Notes: generated by a model not told the origin, from the sequence alone. Positions 23,802 through 32,706 are shown, counted from the first letter of the stretch. The stretch is DNA of 34,214 nt from Nanobdellota archaeon (GCA_002687825.1 NZBI01000005.1:60619-94832), one strand, 5' to 3'. A program made the numbers and translations.

Positions 23802-25238
23802 TTAAGGAACTGGAACTTTTGCAAGAATCTCTTTAATAATATCATCCCTATCAATATTTTCAGCTTGTCCTTCGTAATTTAATAAAATCCTATGCCTCAA
23901 GACATCAGGAGCTACTTCTTTAACATGTTGCGGCGTAACAAATTCTTTCCCACTCATTAAAGCTTCAGATTTAGAAGCTATATATAATCCAATACTTGCC
24001 CTAGGGGAACTACCAAACCTCAAATATTTAGAACTTTTCAAATTATATTTTTCAGGATGTCTAGTAGCATCTACTAACCTTACTATATATTCCTGAACAG
24101 AATCATTAACATAGATCTGTTTAACAGTATTCTGCATTTTAAGTATATCTAAAGGTCCAATAACACTTCTCAATTGAAATTCATCAAAATGCCTTATAGT
24201 AATATTATTAGCCAAAATAGCTCTTTCTTCTTTTTTAGTTGGATAATCTATATATAATTTAAACAAAAATCTATCAATTTGCGCCTCAGGTAATTGATAT
24301 GTACCTTGAGTTTCAATAGGATTCTGAGTAGCCAATACAAAAAAAGGAGCATCGATACCAAAACTTTGCCTACCAATTGTAACTTGTTGTTCTTGCATAG
24401 CTTCCAATAATGCACTTTGAACCTTAGCTGGGGCTCTATTAATCTCATCTGCTAATAAAAAATTAGTAAAAACAGGACCTTTTATAACAAAAAAACCTTT
24501 ATTCTTCTCATAAGAAGTAATTCCCACAATATCTGTAGGTAATAAATCCGCAGTAAACTGCACCCTTTTAGTCTTAGAACTAGTAACCTGTGCCAAAGAT
24601 CTCATAATCAAAGTTTTAGCAATTCCAGGCACCCCTTCTAATAAAACATGACCATTAGAAATAACTGCTCTTAATATACTATCAATAACTTTATCCTGTC
24701 CAACAACAGATTTAGCCATTTCTTTTTTAACATTTTCAATATCAGTACGAAATTTATGTAAATCATGAGGACTAACATGTCCAGTCCTACTAATTTTTTG
24801 AGGTTTAAGCTTAGAACCAATTTTTTCAACTATAGAGCGCATCTTATTCTTTATAATTCCATTATGAGACTTCTCAGCCTTTGAATGACTATGATTTAGT
24901 TTAGAATCTTTCTTCTGTTTATCTTTTATAGCTTCATTGTGAAATCTTCCAACCTTTGAATGACTATGATTTAATTTAGAGGTTTTTTGTTTTCCTTTTA
25001 TAATACCATTGTGAAACTTCTCAGCTTTTGAATGGCTGCTATCTAACTTAGAACTTTTTTTAAGTTTATTTTTCACAATATTTTTTTGAATTTTTGAGTG
25101 ACTACGATCTAATTTAAAATTTTTCTTCTGTTTACCTTTTATAATACCATTGTGAAACTTCTCAGCTTTTGAATGACTACGATCTAATTTAGAATCCTTC
25201 TTCTTGCTACTAACTACAGACCTCACCTTCTTTTTCAT
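23802..25238 (-). CDS. MoxR-type AAA+ ATPase with N-terminal basic repeat extension
   Basis: This 478-residue protein is about 150 longer than standard MoxR ATPases. The core is complete: Walker A GVPGIAKT (about residue 200), Walker B LLADEINRAP (about 265), sensor region ATQNPIETQGTYQLPEAQIDRF split by its conserved prolines, and the C-terminal lid with PRASIGLYIASK. The first 150 residues consist of five Lys-rich repeats based on SKLDRSHSKAEKFHNGIIKG. These have no counterpart in typical MoxR proteins and are very probably disordered. It leads the MoxR-DUF58-VWA operon. Its box (TTATATAAA, 25261-25269) is 27 nt upstream of the ATG. Confidence 0.93.
   Translation of the reverse strand: MKKKVRSVVSSKKKDSKLDRSHSKAEKFHNGIIKGKQKKNFKLDRSHSKIQKNIVKNKLKKSSKLDSSHSKAEKFHNGIIKGKQKTSKLNHSHSKVGRFHNEAIKDKQKKDSKLNHSHSKAEKSHNGIIKNKMRSIVEKIGSKLKPQKISRTGHVSPHDLHKFRTDIENVKKEMAKSVVGQDKVIDSILRAVISNGHVLLEGVPGIAKTLIMRSLAQVTSSKTKRVQFTADLLPTDIVGITSYEKNKGFFVIKGPVFTNFLLADEINRAPAKVQSALLEAMQEQQVTIGRQSFGIDAPFFVLATQNPIETQGTYQLPEAQIDRFLFKLYIDYPTKKEERAILANNITIRHFDEFQLRSVIGPLDILKMQNTVKQIYVNDSVQEYIVRLVDATRHPEKYNLKSSKYLRFGSSPRASIGLYIASKSEALMSGKEFVTPQHVKEVAPDVLRHRILLNYEGQAENIDRDDIIKEILAKVPVP
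24835..25215 (-). repeat. five tandem repeats in the MoxR N-terminus
   Basis: Units of about 22-27 codons encode SKLDRSHSKAEKFHNGIIKG, FKLDRSHSKIQKNIVKNK, SKLDSSHSKAEKFHNGIIKG, SKLNHSHSKVGRFHNEAIKD and SKLNHSHSKAEKSHNGIIKN. Units 1 and 3 are almost identical in DNA (both contain taccattgtgaaacttctca), showing recent duplication. Confidence 0.88.
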
Positions 25239-25260
25239 AGTTTTAAAAAACAGTTCTGGA

Positions 25261-25269
25261 TTATATAAA
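25261..25269 (-). promoter_or_regulatory. TATA box of the moxR operon
   Basis: On the minus strand it reads TTTATATAA, centred 27 nt from the ATG at 25238. Confidence 0.5.
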
Positions 25270-25315
25270 AGTATGTTACTACTTTAAAAAAATTATAAAG
25301 ATTTATTAATAACTA

Positions 25316-25422
25316 TATACCTAAGTACTATCAAGATAATACACAGATATAGATAAGAAATATTTAAATATTACCTAAATTAACTTAGATTTAGTAAAAT
25401 AGACCAAAGGTATACCTAAGTA
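25316..25422. promoter_or_regulatory. repeated TACCTAA sites flanking the RHH gene promoter (candidate operator)
   Basis: TATACCTAAGTA occurs at 25316-25327 and again at 25411-25422, the second copy ending on the A of the start codon. A third site, TTACCTAAATTAACTTAG at 25371-25388, carries TACCTAA plus an inverted CTTAG just upstream of the probable TATA box (25390-25399). TACCTAAGTA is itself near-palindromic. The layout suits binding by the RHH protein encoded here, that is, autoregulation. Confidence 0.5.
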
Positions 25423-25865
25423 TGAACAAAACACAAGAAAGAGCATTAAACTGGCTTATTCAAGAAGGACACAAAAAACAAGATATTACATTTAAACAGA
25501 GTTCTCCATGTTTTTTCATAAAAGATAAAAAATATGATGTTAAACGTTTATACGGAAATCAAATAATTTTCTACAACAATCAATATAAACAACTCAAAAA
25601 ATTCCCAAACACAACAATTTTAGTCTTTAGGGATAATGAATCCTCTCCTTATCAAAAAATAAATTTTAGCGAAATAAAAGACCTCCCTTCTAGATACAAA
25701 GATATTGAAATCAATTGGGTAGACATCTCAACTCAAGTAAGAACTCTAAGAATTTCAGATAAAACAAAAGAAAGATTACAAGAACATGGCAAAATGGGAG
25801 AAGATTTTGACAATTTAATCAATCGTCTACTAGACACATTAGAAAAACATGAAAGAAAGAAATAA
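25422..25865 (+). CDS. PD-(D/E)XK-like plus ribbon-helix-helix protein
   Basis: This 147-residue protein has two parts. Residues 106-138 (VRTLRISDKTKERLQEHGKM, then GEDFDNLINRLL) match archaeal ribbon-helix-helix DNA-binding domains. Residues 1-100 read like a small restriction-endonuclease-like fold, with QSSPCFFIKDKKYDVKRLYG and then NNQYKQL followed by TTILVFRDN. D39-V-K41 stands where the (D/E)-x-K pair falls, but the expected first Asp is Cys30, so nuclease activity may be lost. That fold assignment is from pattern memory only. It overlaps the giant membrane protein by 17 nt and is divergent from moxR. Its promoter carries repeated sites fit for autoregulation. Confidence 0.72.
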   Translation: MNKTQERALNWLIQEGHKKQDITFKQSSPCFFIKDKKYDVKRLYGNQIIFYNNQYKQLKKFPNTTILVFRDNESSPYQKINFSEIKDLPSRYKDIEINWVDISTQVRTLRISDKTKERLQEHGKMGEDFDNLINRLLDTLEKHERKK

Positions 25866-28800
25866 GCTAGGAATAAGTATTTTACTTGTATTCATTTTAT
25901 TAGTCACTAGTATAACTGCTCAAGAAAAACCTCCTGAAGAAGATGGTACTTATGTAACGAGCTCAGATATTCAATCTCAATTCTCAGATCCATCAATTAA
26001 ATTATCATTTAGATCTTGGGGAGAAGGAAGAGAAACAACAATTAATTTAGATGATTATTTCATAGGACAAAGAAAATCTGATAATAGATTCCTTTTCATA
26101 TCGCCTCCAGAAATAGATATTACCATAGATCAAGAAACAAGTTTAGCAGTTTTAAAATCTAGGGGTAGGTGGATTGGGACTAAAGAAGTAGTTTTCACTC
26201 AATCCTCCATTTATAATTTAGAAAAATCAATTATCGAATTAGAGGATTTTGAATCAGAATTAATCAAAAAACGTATTCCTCCAAAAATCAAAAATGAAAT
26301 AGAAACACTAAGAGATGCTCCAGCATTTAATATGTTAGAAAACATAATTGATAGTTTAGAAAAAAGAAAAAGTCAAAAAACACCAGAGATTACAGCAAGA
26401 TTTGCACAAAATAGATTAAGTGTAAATGTAGGAGAAGATATCGATTTAAGTGTTGGAATTCAAACCGAAACTCAAGGAATCAAAACTAAAAAACCAGAAT
26501 TAAGTTTAAACATAAGACCAGGACAAGTAGATGGTGCTGAAGAAGAATTAGAAGAATCAGCATTTCCAATTGTACTTCTTTTCCCAATAATATTAATCGG
26601 TGGAAGTTTACTCCTAGTTTTAGGGATCTATATTGTGAGGAACAAGAGAAGTATAAAACAGATGGTTCCTAAAGTAAAACAAACAAAACCAGAGTTATTA
26701 GCTAAAAATATCAAAATAATAGCAAATTATAGAAATGAAGTTAAAGAAGTAAAATCAAAATTAAATTCTATACCAATAGAAAAATCAGCTAAGAAATCAT
26801 TTGAAATAATCCAAAACTTCTTTGATACTTTAACAAATCCAAATTTCGAATTTACATATTCAGAAATAAAAAAAGAAATTTTAGAAGAAGGATTAAATAA
26901 ACAGACAGAAAACTTCTTAATCAAATTCTCAAAAGAATTAGTAGATTTCAAATACAGCAACCAAGCAGCATCAAAACAAGGGTTATCTCAAGTATTAAAC
27001 AAGGTAAATAAGGCAATAGAAATGTCTGTAAAAGATCTATCTAAGATACAATTACAAGAAGAAGTAAAATTAGAAAAGAAAAGACCAATAATAAATTTAG
27101 TAGTCAAATTAAGAAATTATCTAAAAGGTACAGAATTACCAAAAACTCCTGAGAAAAAAGATGAAAAAGTCCATTCAACTAAAAAGAAACATTCAACTTT
27201 AAGCACAAGCATCTTCAAAAGAATCTTTTCTTTCTCAAAAAGAACTTCTGCTAAAGAAGTAGAGAAAATAGCATTACAAAAGTACGAAGCTAAGGAAAGA
27301 AAGAAAACAGAAAATAGAACTAAAATTGAACACTTCTTAAAAGAATTCTTCCATAAAAATTTTGGATTATTCAAAACACAAAAAGAGATAAATCAAATCA
27401 GAGAAAACAAAAGAAAGATAGCTTTAGCCAAAGAAAGAGCAAAATTAAAGATCATAGAAAAGAAAAGAAAAGAAAAACAGTTAAGAAAATTACAAAGAAG
27501 ACATGCTATTAAGAAATTCTTCCATGATATTTTCGGATTATACAAAACATCAAAAGAAATAGAATCAGAGAAAGAAGAAAGAAGAAAATTAAAATTAGAA
27601 AAAGAGAGAATTGCAAGAGAAATTAAGTTAGCAAAACTTAGAGCTAAAAAGAAAAAATCAGATGAATTCAAAAATTTCTTCAGAATCTATTTTGGATTAT
27701 TTAAATCAAAAGAAGAAGTAGAAAAAGAAATCAGAACAAGATTATTAGCAAGACAAAAGAAAAAGATAGCAAGACAACAAGCGACATTAAATTTCTTCAG
27801 AAAATTAGGTTTATTCAAAACAGACGGAGAAATACAATCAGAAAGGGAAGCTAAATTACTAAAAGAAAGATTAAAAGAAAGATTAAAAGAAGAGAAAAGA
27901 AGAGAAAAATTAAGAATAAGAACTACTAAAAAAAGAGCAAGAATAGCATTCTTCCATGATAATTTTGGCTTATTCAAAACACAAGAAGAAAAAGAGACCA
28001 TAATTAGAGCAAAATTCGAAGAAACAAGAAGAGAAGAAAACAAAAAATTAAGAGAAAAGAGAGAAGTTCAAAGAGAAAAAGAAGAAAAAGAAAGATTGAA
28101 AGAAAGAGAAAAAACAAGAATTCAAGAATTAAAAAATAAAATAAAACTACAAAAAAGAAAAGCTTTCTACTCCTTCATACATAATACTTTAGGAATAAAA
28201 ACTCTAAAAGAAAAACATTTAGAAAAAATAAGGGAAGCAAGATTAAAATTAAAAACGGTAAAAGAGAAAAGAAAAATCAAAGAGGAAAAACAACAAAGAT
28301 TTAGATCCTTCTTCCATGATAATTTCGGATTATATAGGACTCATGAAGAAAAAGAATATTATGCAATTAAAAAATTAAAAGACAAAAGAAGAAAAAGCAT
28401 TGCAAGAAGAAAGGCTTTCTTAACATATTGTCATGACAAGTTAGGATTATTTAAAACAAAGTCAGAAATAGAAAATGAGAAAGAAAGAAAACTAAGATTA
28501 GAAACAAAAGTAAAGAAAGAAAAAATAAAAACAAAAATAGAAAGAAGAAGAGCTTGGAGAAAGTTTTTCCACAATAATTTTGGATTATATAAAACAAAAG
28601 AAGAATTACAATTATTAAGAGAAAGAGAAAGAGAAAAAAGAATAAGAAGTCAAAATAAAAAAATAAGAGAAGCAAAAGCAAGTTTAACAAAGAGACATCT
28701 AAGAAACAAAGCAATCCATAAATTCTTACACAACTTAGGTTTCTTCAAAACAAAAGAAGAACTACAAAAATTAAGATTGGAAAAAAGACTAGATAAAAGA

Positions 28801-30525
28801 AAGCATGAAAGATCAAAGCTAAGGAATTTAAAAAGAAGAGAAAAGAGACAGTTAGAAATTAAGAAATATTTACATGATCATTTCGGATTATTCAGAACAA
28901 GAGATGAAAAGATAAAGTTAGAAATAAAAAATAGGAAAGAAAAACAAAGAAAGAGAGAATTAAAGCTTAAACTAGAATTTGAAAAAGAGAAAATCAGAAA
29001 GAAAAGAAGAGAATTAATCCACGGTTTCTTACATGATAAATTAGGATTCTTTAAAACATACAAAGAAAAACAGAAAGAAGAAAGAAGAAAGAAAGTAAAA
29101 AAATTAGAATTAGAAAATAAAGTAACCGAAAGATTTAGCTTCTTCAAAAAATTATTCAAAAAAGATGAAATAACAAAAAGTGACGAACTTCATGTTTTAA
29201 TAAAACTAGAACAAAACGCCATAAGAAGAGGGGAAATAAAAAAAGCAAAACAATTGCAAAGAAAAATTAATAAAATATACAAGAAAATAAACTTCCAAAA
29301 AAACCATCCAACCTTAACAAGAGACTATAACATAATAAAAAATAGCTTAAAATCTTTTAAATCAGTAGAATCTCAAACCTCATTCACTTCAAAAATTAAA
29401 TCCCTATTTTCAAAAGAGCCAGAAAAGAATAAAATAGATGAAATTCTTTTCTTGATTAATAGATGTGAAAAATCTCTAAATTCCAACAGAAGAAGAGACT
29501 CCCAAGATTTATTTGCAAGAATAGTAAATATGTATTCAAAATTAAATAATACATCTAAAAAAATAATAGAAAAAAATATCTTAAATCTAAGATCTGAAAC
29601 CGCAGCAATCCTAGTAAAAGAATCCTTAGAAAAGGCACATGAATCTTTAAGAGAAGGAAGAATAAAAGAAGCGAAAACACTATACAAAGAAATAAAGCAA
29701 AACTTCTATTATCTCCCATTAAGACACAGAGAAAATTTACTAGAACATAAAAATTCATTATCTGAAAAATTACAAAAAAAGAAAAAATTCATAATTTCAT
29801 TGCCAAGAATACCAATTCCCGAATTCAATATCTTAACATTTTACAACTTACAAAAAGAAAAAATGATGGACAAATTTAAAGAATTAAAGATAGTTTCAAA
29901 AGTAAAACCCCTAAAAGAAAAAGAATCTCTTACAAACTATTTACTAGCAAGAAAACCCAAATTCATTTCAATTCAAACCAATACAATACCAAAGTCTCAA
30001 ATCAGAAAAAACAGAAAGAGAACAGTTAGAGAAATTTTCAAACATATTGATATTGGCCATTCTCATTTAAAAAGAAAAGATCATTTAAGAGCCAAAGAAA
30101 AATACAAAGAAGTTTTAGAACTATTCAAAGATTCCTCTCATGAACTTCCATTAGAATTCCAAAAATTAGTTCATAGAAAATTAAAACCTCTGAAAGAAAA
30201 AATATTGCACGTTAGTCTTAAAAATTTTATGTCAGAAATAAATCTAGCAATCAAAAAGGGAGAGCATTCGACAGCAAAGGAACTAGAAAAAAAAGTAAAG
30301 TCGATATACTCACATTTATCCAAAACTGAAACTCTCCCTTTCACACCTCCCAAAAGCAGTTTCAAACAAATAAATGATTTAATTAATTCACTAGATCCTA
30401 ATTCAAAAAAAGCAAATCAAAATTATAAAAAAATAACTAGTATCTACAACACTTTATCAATTCGACAAAAAAGACAAGTTTATTCTAAAATGTTAAAAGC
30501 CTACAAAGAAATAGTTGAGAATTAA
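25849..30525 (+). CDS. giant membrane protein with about twelve FFHDxFGLFKT cytoplasmic repeats
   Basis: This 1558-residue protein starts with a signal peptide or anchor (LGISILLVFILLVTSITAQ). An extracellular region of about 210 residues follows, including a beta-domain (ITARFAQNRLSVNVGEDIDL). A membrane helix lies at about 239-262 (FPIVLLFPIILIGGSLLLVL). The rest faces the cytoplasm. Residues about 490-1075 alternate FFHDxFGLFKT-type motifs with Lys/Arg/Glu-rich helices likely to be coiled coil. Residues about 1105-1558 form TPR-like helical pairs (EAKTLYKEIKQNFYYLPLRH, RAKEKYKEVLELF). I know no described family with this layout. It overlaps the nuclease-like/RHH gene by 17 nt and faces away from the MoxR operon. 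A scaffold or cytoskeletal tether at the membrane is a plausible inference. Confidence 0.85.
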   Translation: MKERNKLGISILLVFILLVTSITAQEKPPEEDGTYVTSSDIQSQFSDPSIKLSFRSWGEGRETTINLDDYFIGQRKSDNRFLFISPPEIDITIDQETSLAVLKSRGRWIGTKEVVFTQSSIYNLEKSIIELEDFESELIKKRIPPKIKNEIETLRDAPAFNMLENIIDSLEKRKSQKTPEITARFAQNRLSVNVGEDIDLSVGIQTETQGIKTKKPELSLNIRPGQVDGAEEELEESAFPIVLLFPIILIGGSLLLVLGIYIVRNKRSIKQMVPKVKQTKPELLAKNIKIIANYRNEVKEVKSKLNSIPIEKSAKKSFEIIQNFFDTLTNPNFEFTYSEIKKEILEEGLNKQTENFLIKFSKELVDFKYSNQAASKQGLSQVLNKVNKAIEMSVKDLSKIQLQEEVKLEKKRPIINLVVKLRNYLKGTELPKTPEKKDEKVHSTKKKHSTLSTSIFKRIFSFSKRTSAKEVEKIALQKYEAKERKKTENRTKIEHFLKEFFHKNFGLFKTQKEINQIRENKRKIALAKERAKLKIIEKKRKEKQLRKLQRRHAIKKFFHDIFGLYKTSKEIESEKEERRKLKLEKERIAREIKLAKLRAKKKKSDEFKNFFRIYFGLFKSKEEVEKEIRTRLLARQKKKIARQQATLNFFRKLGLFKTDGEIQSEREAKLLKERLKERLKEEKRREKLRIRTTKKRARIAFFHDNFGLFKTQEEKETIIRAKFEETRREENKKLREKREVQREKEEKERLKEREKTRIQELKNKIKLQKRKAFYSFIHNTLGIKTLKEKHLEKIREARLKLKTVKEKRKIKEEKQQRFRSFFHDNFGLYRTHEEKEYYAIKKLKDKRRKSIARRKAFLTYCHDKLGLFKTKSEIENEKERKLRLETKVKKEKIKTKIERRRAWRKFFHNNFGLYKTKEELQLLREREREKRIRSQNKKIREAKASLTKRHLRNKAIHKFLHNLGFFKTKEELQKLRLEKRLDKRKHERSKLRNLKRREKRQLEIKKYLHDHFGLFRTRDEKIKLEIKNRKEKQRKRELKLKLEFEKEKIRKKRRELIHGFLHDKLGFFKTYKEKQKEERRKKVKKLELENKVTERFSFFKKLFKKDEITKSDELHVLIKLEQNAIRRGEIKKAKQLQRKINKIYKKINFQKNHPTLTRDYNIIKNSLKSFKSVESQTSFTSKIKSLFSKEPEKNKIDEILFLINRCEKSLNSNRRRDSQDLFARIVNMYSKLNNTSKKIIEKNILNLRSETAAILVKESLEKAHESLREGRIKEAKTLYKEIKQNFYYLPLRHRENLLEHKNSLSEKLQKKKKFIISLPRIPIPEFNILTFYNLQKEKMMDKFKELKIVSKVKPLKEKESLTNYLLARKPKFISIQTNTIPKSQIRKNRKRTVREIFKHIDIGHSHLKRKDHLRAKEKYKEVLELFKDSSHELPLEFQKLVHRKLKPLKEKILHVSLKNFMSEINLAIKKGEHSTAKELEKKVKSIYSHLSKTETLPFTPPKSSFKQINDLINSLDPNSKKANQNYKKITSIYNTLSIRQKRQVYSKMLKAYKEIVEN
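27325..29075 (+). repeat. about twelve diverged FFHDxFGLFKT repeats
   Basis: Core motifs begin near 27340, 27510, 27670, 27790, 27940, 28170, 28305, 28420, 28560, 28715, 28860 and 29020. Protein forms include FFHKNFGLFKT, FFHDIFGLYKT, FFRIYFGLFKS, FFRKLGLFKT, FFHDNFGLFKT, FIHNTLGIKT, YCHDKLGLFKT, FFHNNFGLYKT, FLHNLGFFKT and YLHDHFGLFRT. The period averages about 50 residues (range about 38-75). The linkers are charged helices, and the coding strand is strongly purine-rich. Confidence 0.88.
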
Positions 30526-30566
30526 TAGCATCTATCTCTCACAAGAACATATCCTAAAAACAAAGT

Positions 30567-30572
30567 TTTAAA
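30567..30572 (+). promoter_or_regulatory. TATA-like box of rtcB
   Basis: TTTAAA centred 27.5 nt upstream of the rtcB ATG at 30597, inside the only gap (71 nt) after the giant gene. Confidence 0.55.
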
Positions 30573-30596
30573 AGTTTTCTATATATAAATTCAAAG

Positions 30597-32054
30597 ATGG
30601 AAAAGCAAAAAAATATAAAAAAAATTAATGATGTAACCTGGGAAATACCTAAAACTTACAAAGAAGGTATGCTAGTTCCATCTAGAATTATAGCTAAAAA
30701 AGAAATATTAGATGCTATGGATCCGGGTGTATTCGATCAAGTAACAAATTTAACCTTCCTACCAGGCATACAAAAATATTCAGTTTGTCACGCGGATGGA
30801 CATTGGGGATATGGGGCTCCCATAGGGGGGGTAGCAGCATTTGATACAAATGAAGGAATAATCTCTCCAGGAATGGTTGGTTTTGACATTAACTGTGGAA
30901 TGAGAATTCTAAAAACAGATTTAACAATTAAAGATGTTCAACCAAAAATAAAAGAGTTAGTTAATACATTATTTGATTTAGTTCCCGCCGGAGTCGGTTG
31001 CAAAGGTTTTGTAAAATTAAAAGATAAACAATTTAATGATATAATGGAATCTGGAGCAAAATGGTGTATAGAAAATGGATATGGTTGGGAAAAAGACCTA
31101 CAGAAAATTGAAGACAATGGTATGCTAAAAAATGCAGACCACACAAAGGTATCTCAAAAGGCCAAATCTCGTGGAATTAATCAACTAGGAACCTTAGGTT
31201 CAGGCAATCATTATCTAGAAGTCCAAGTGGCTCATGCAGAAGATATTTTCGATAAAGAAACAGCAAAAAAAATGGGAATTGTTGATGAAAATCAAGTTCT
31301 AATAATGCTACACTGTGGTTCAAGAGGATTTGGACATCAATTAGCAACAGATTACATGAAATTATTTGATAACACCATGCAAGAACATAATATTAAAATT
31401 CCAGACCGTGAATTATCCTGTGCACCATTTCAATCTCAAGAAGGTCAAGATTATTATTCAGCCATGAAGTGCGCAGGAAATATGGCATATTCCAACAGAC
31501 AAGTAATTTTACATCAAATAAGAGAAGGATTCAAAAAAGTATTTAATCAATCTCCAGAAAATTTAGGAATGGATTTAATTTATGATTGTACACACAATAT
31601 AGCAAGAGAACACAAAATAACCATAGATGGAAAGAGAAAAAATGTGTTAGTCCATCTAAAAGGTGCGACAACTTCCCTTGGACCAAACCATGAAAGAGTT
31701 ACTAAAGCTTACAAAGATATAGGATCTCCAATCATAATAGGTGGAAGTATGGAAACTGGATCATATTTATTAAAAGGAACAACAAAAGCAGAAGAAGAAA
31801 CATTCGGAACAACATGTCACGGAGCTGGTAGAACTATGTCAAGAACTAAAGCTAAAAAACTAGTTAGAGGCGATAAACTGCAAAAAGATATGGAGAAGAA
31901 GGGAATTTACGTTAAAGGAGTCTCAATGTCTGGCCTAGCAGAAGAAAGTGGAAAAAGTTACAAAGATATAAACGAAGTAATAGATTCTGTAGAAAAAGCA
32001 GGAATATCAGAAAAAATAGTCAGACTAAGGCCCATTGGAAATGTGAAAGGTTAA
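30597..32054 (+). CDS. rtcB: RNA-splicing ligase RtcB
   Basis: This 485-residue GTP- and Mn-dependent ligase joins 2',3'-cyclic phosphate and 5'-OH RNA ends, in tRNA splicing and RNA repair. Metal ligand C100 sits in GFDINCGMR. HADGHWGYGAPIGG, GSGNHYLEVQ, HCGSRGFGHQ and the guanylated histidine H408 in TCHGAGRTMSR are all present. Length is standard, and there is no intein, which many archaeal rtcB genes carry at these motifs. It is convergent with archease, its known activator, with a 4-nt overlap of their stops. Confidence 0.97.
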   Translation: MEKQKNIKKINDVTWEIPKTYKEGMLVPSRIIAKKEILDAMDPGVFDQVTNLTFLPGIQKYSVCHADGHWGYGAPIGGVAAFDTNEGIISPGMVGFDINCGMRILKTDLTIKDVQPKIKELVNTLFDLVPAGVGCKGFVKLKDKQFNDIMESGAKWCIENGYGWEKDLQKIEDNGMLKNADHTKVSQKAKSRGINQLGTLGSGNHYLEVQVAHAEDIFDKETAKKMGIVDENQVLIMLHCGSRGFGHQLATDYMKLFDNTMQEHNIKIPDRELSCAPFQSQEGQDYYSAMKCAGNMAYSNRQVILHQIREGFKKVFNQSPENLGMDLIYDCTHNIAREHKITIDGKRKNVLVHLKGATTSLGPNHERVTKAYKDIGSPIIIGGSMETGSYLLKGTTKAEEETFGTTCHGAGRTMSRTKAKKLVRGDKLQKDMEKKGIYVKGVSMSGLAEESGKSYKDINEVIDSVEKAGISEKIVRLRPIGNVKG

Positions 32055-32461
32055 ATATCCAATATAATCCTAGCCTTCCAACCATCTTTAGTTTTCTTAA
32101 GAAAATAATTATGTAACGTAATAGCCTTAACATCCACTTTTAATTCATGTTTTTCAGGATTAATTTTCTCTCCTTCAACAACAGCCTCTAATTTATCATC
32201 TTTAATTTTTATAGAAAATTTACTAAACAACATATACTTAGCATCTTTCAAATATATTAACTCTTCAACAAAATCAAACAATAATTTTCCAACATCATCA
32301 TTCTTCAACTTAATCTTTTTCTTTATTTTCCTCTTAACTTTTTTTAAGTCGCATTGAATTTCAAAAGTAGCCAAAGCAACATTCTCAAATAACTTATTCA
32401 ATGTTTTACCATTAGCTTCAAACATTACATCTGCCGTATGATCTATAAATTTGTATTTCAT
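32051..32461 (-). CDS. archease, RtcB activator
   Basis: This 136-residue archease promotes RtcB guanylylation and multiple turnover. The family signature is FIDHTADVMFEANGKTLNKLF at the N-terminus (the D-H-T-A-D metal-binding residues), LLFDFVEELIYLKD in the middle and DVKAITLHNYFLKKTKDGWKARIILDI split across the C-terminal strands, ending in the conserved Asp-Ile. Unusually it is not in line with rtcB. It is the last gene of an operon with an AbrB antitoxin and a RelE toxin, overlapping the toxin stop by an ATGA junction. Confidence 0.93.
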   Translation of the reverse strand: MKYKFIDHTADVMFEANGKTLNKLFENVALATFEIQCDLKKVKRKIKKKIKLKNDDVGKLLFDFVEELIYLKDAKYMLFSKFSIKIKDDKLEAVVEGEKINPEKHELKVDVKAITLHNYFLKKTKDGWKARIILDI

Positions 32462-32706
32462 TGTTCATCCTTATGATATAAATCTAACAAAATAACCTTA
32501 TTTTCTTCCTTTAAATACTTATAAGATAAACGAAATGGAGAAACATAAACCTCTCTAGTTCCTTTTCTAACATTTTTCATAGGTTTGCCAATTTCTGGAT
32601 TCTCAACAATTTTTTTAACTTGCTTTTTTATTTTTTCTTTAGTAAATTCATCTCTTATTTTAGATATTTTTCTTAAAAAATTCGACTTAAATTCTGTTTC
32701 TAGCAT
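32458..32706 (-). CDS. RelE/ParE-family toxin
   Basis: This 82-residue toxin of the RelE superfamily typically cleaves mRNA on the ribosome. The fold is visible as an N-terminal helix pair (SNFLRKISKIRDEFTKEKI), NPEIGKPMKNVRKGTREVYV, FRLSYKYLKEENKVILLDL and the archaeal RelE ending YHKDEQ. Basic and aromatic residues (R, K, Y near the C-terminus) are those used by the family for RNA cleavage. The ATG overlaps the antitoxin gene by 7 nt and the stop overlaps archease by 4 nt, so all three are translationally coupled. Confidence 0.88.
   Translation of the reverse strand: MLETEFKSNFLRKISKIRDEFTKEKIKKQVKKIVENPEIGKPMKNVRKGTREVYVSPFRLSYKYLKEENKVILLDLYHKDEQ

Noticed and set aside
24835-25215. Near-identical 50-bp repeats resembling mobile-element ends or an array
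   Set aside because: They keep the moxR reading frame and encode tandem peptide units.
27325-29075. Regularly spaced repeats that could suggest a CRISPR array
   Set aside because: The repeats are diverged at DNA level, stay in one continuous reading frame and encode a protein motif. The spacers are coding helices.
26727-30365. Many open frames on the minus strand across the giant repeat gene
   Set aside because: They are Phe/Leu/Ser-rich antisense shadows of the purine-rich coding strand, with no promoters of the spacing seen elsewhere and no recognisable domains.
30597-32054. Intein in rtcB
   Set aside because: The motifs around C100 and H408 are uninterrupted and the length is that of a normal RtcB.
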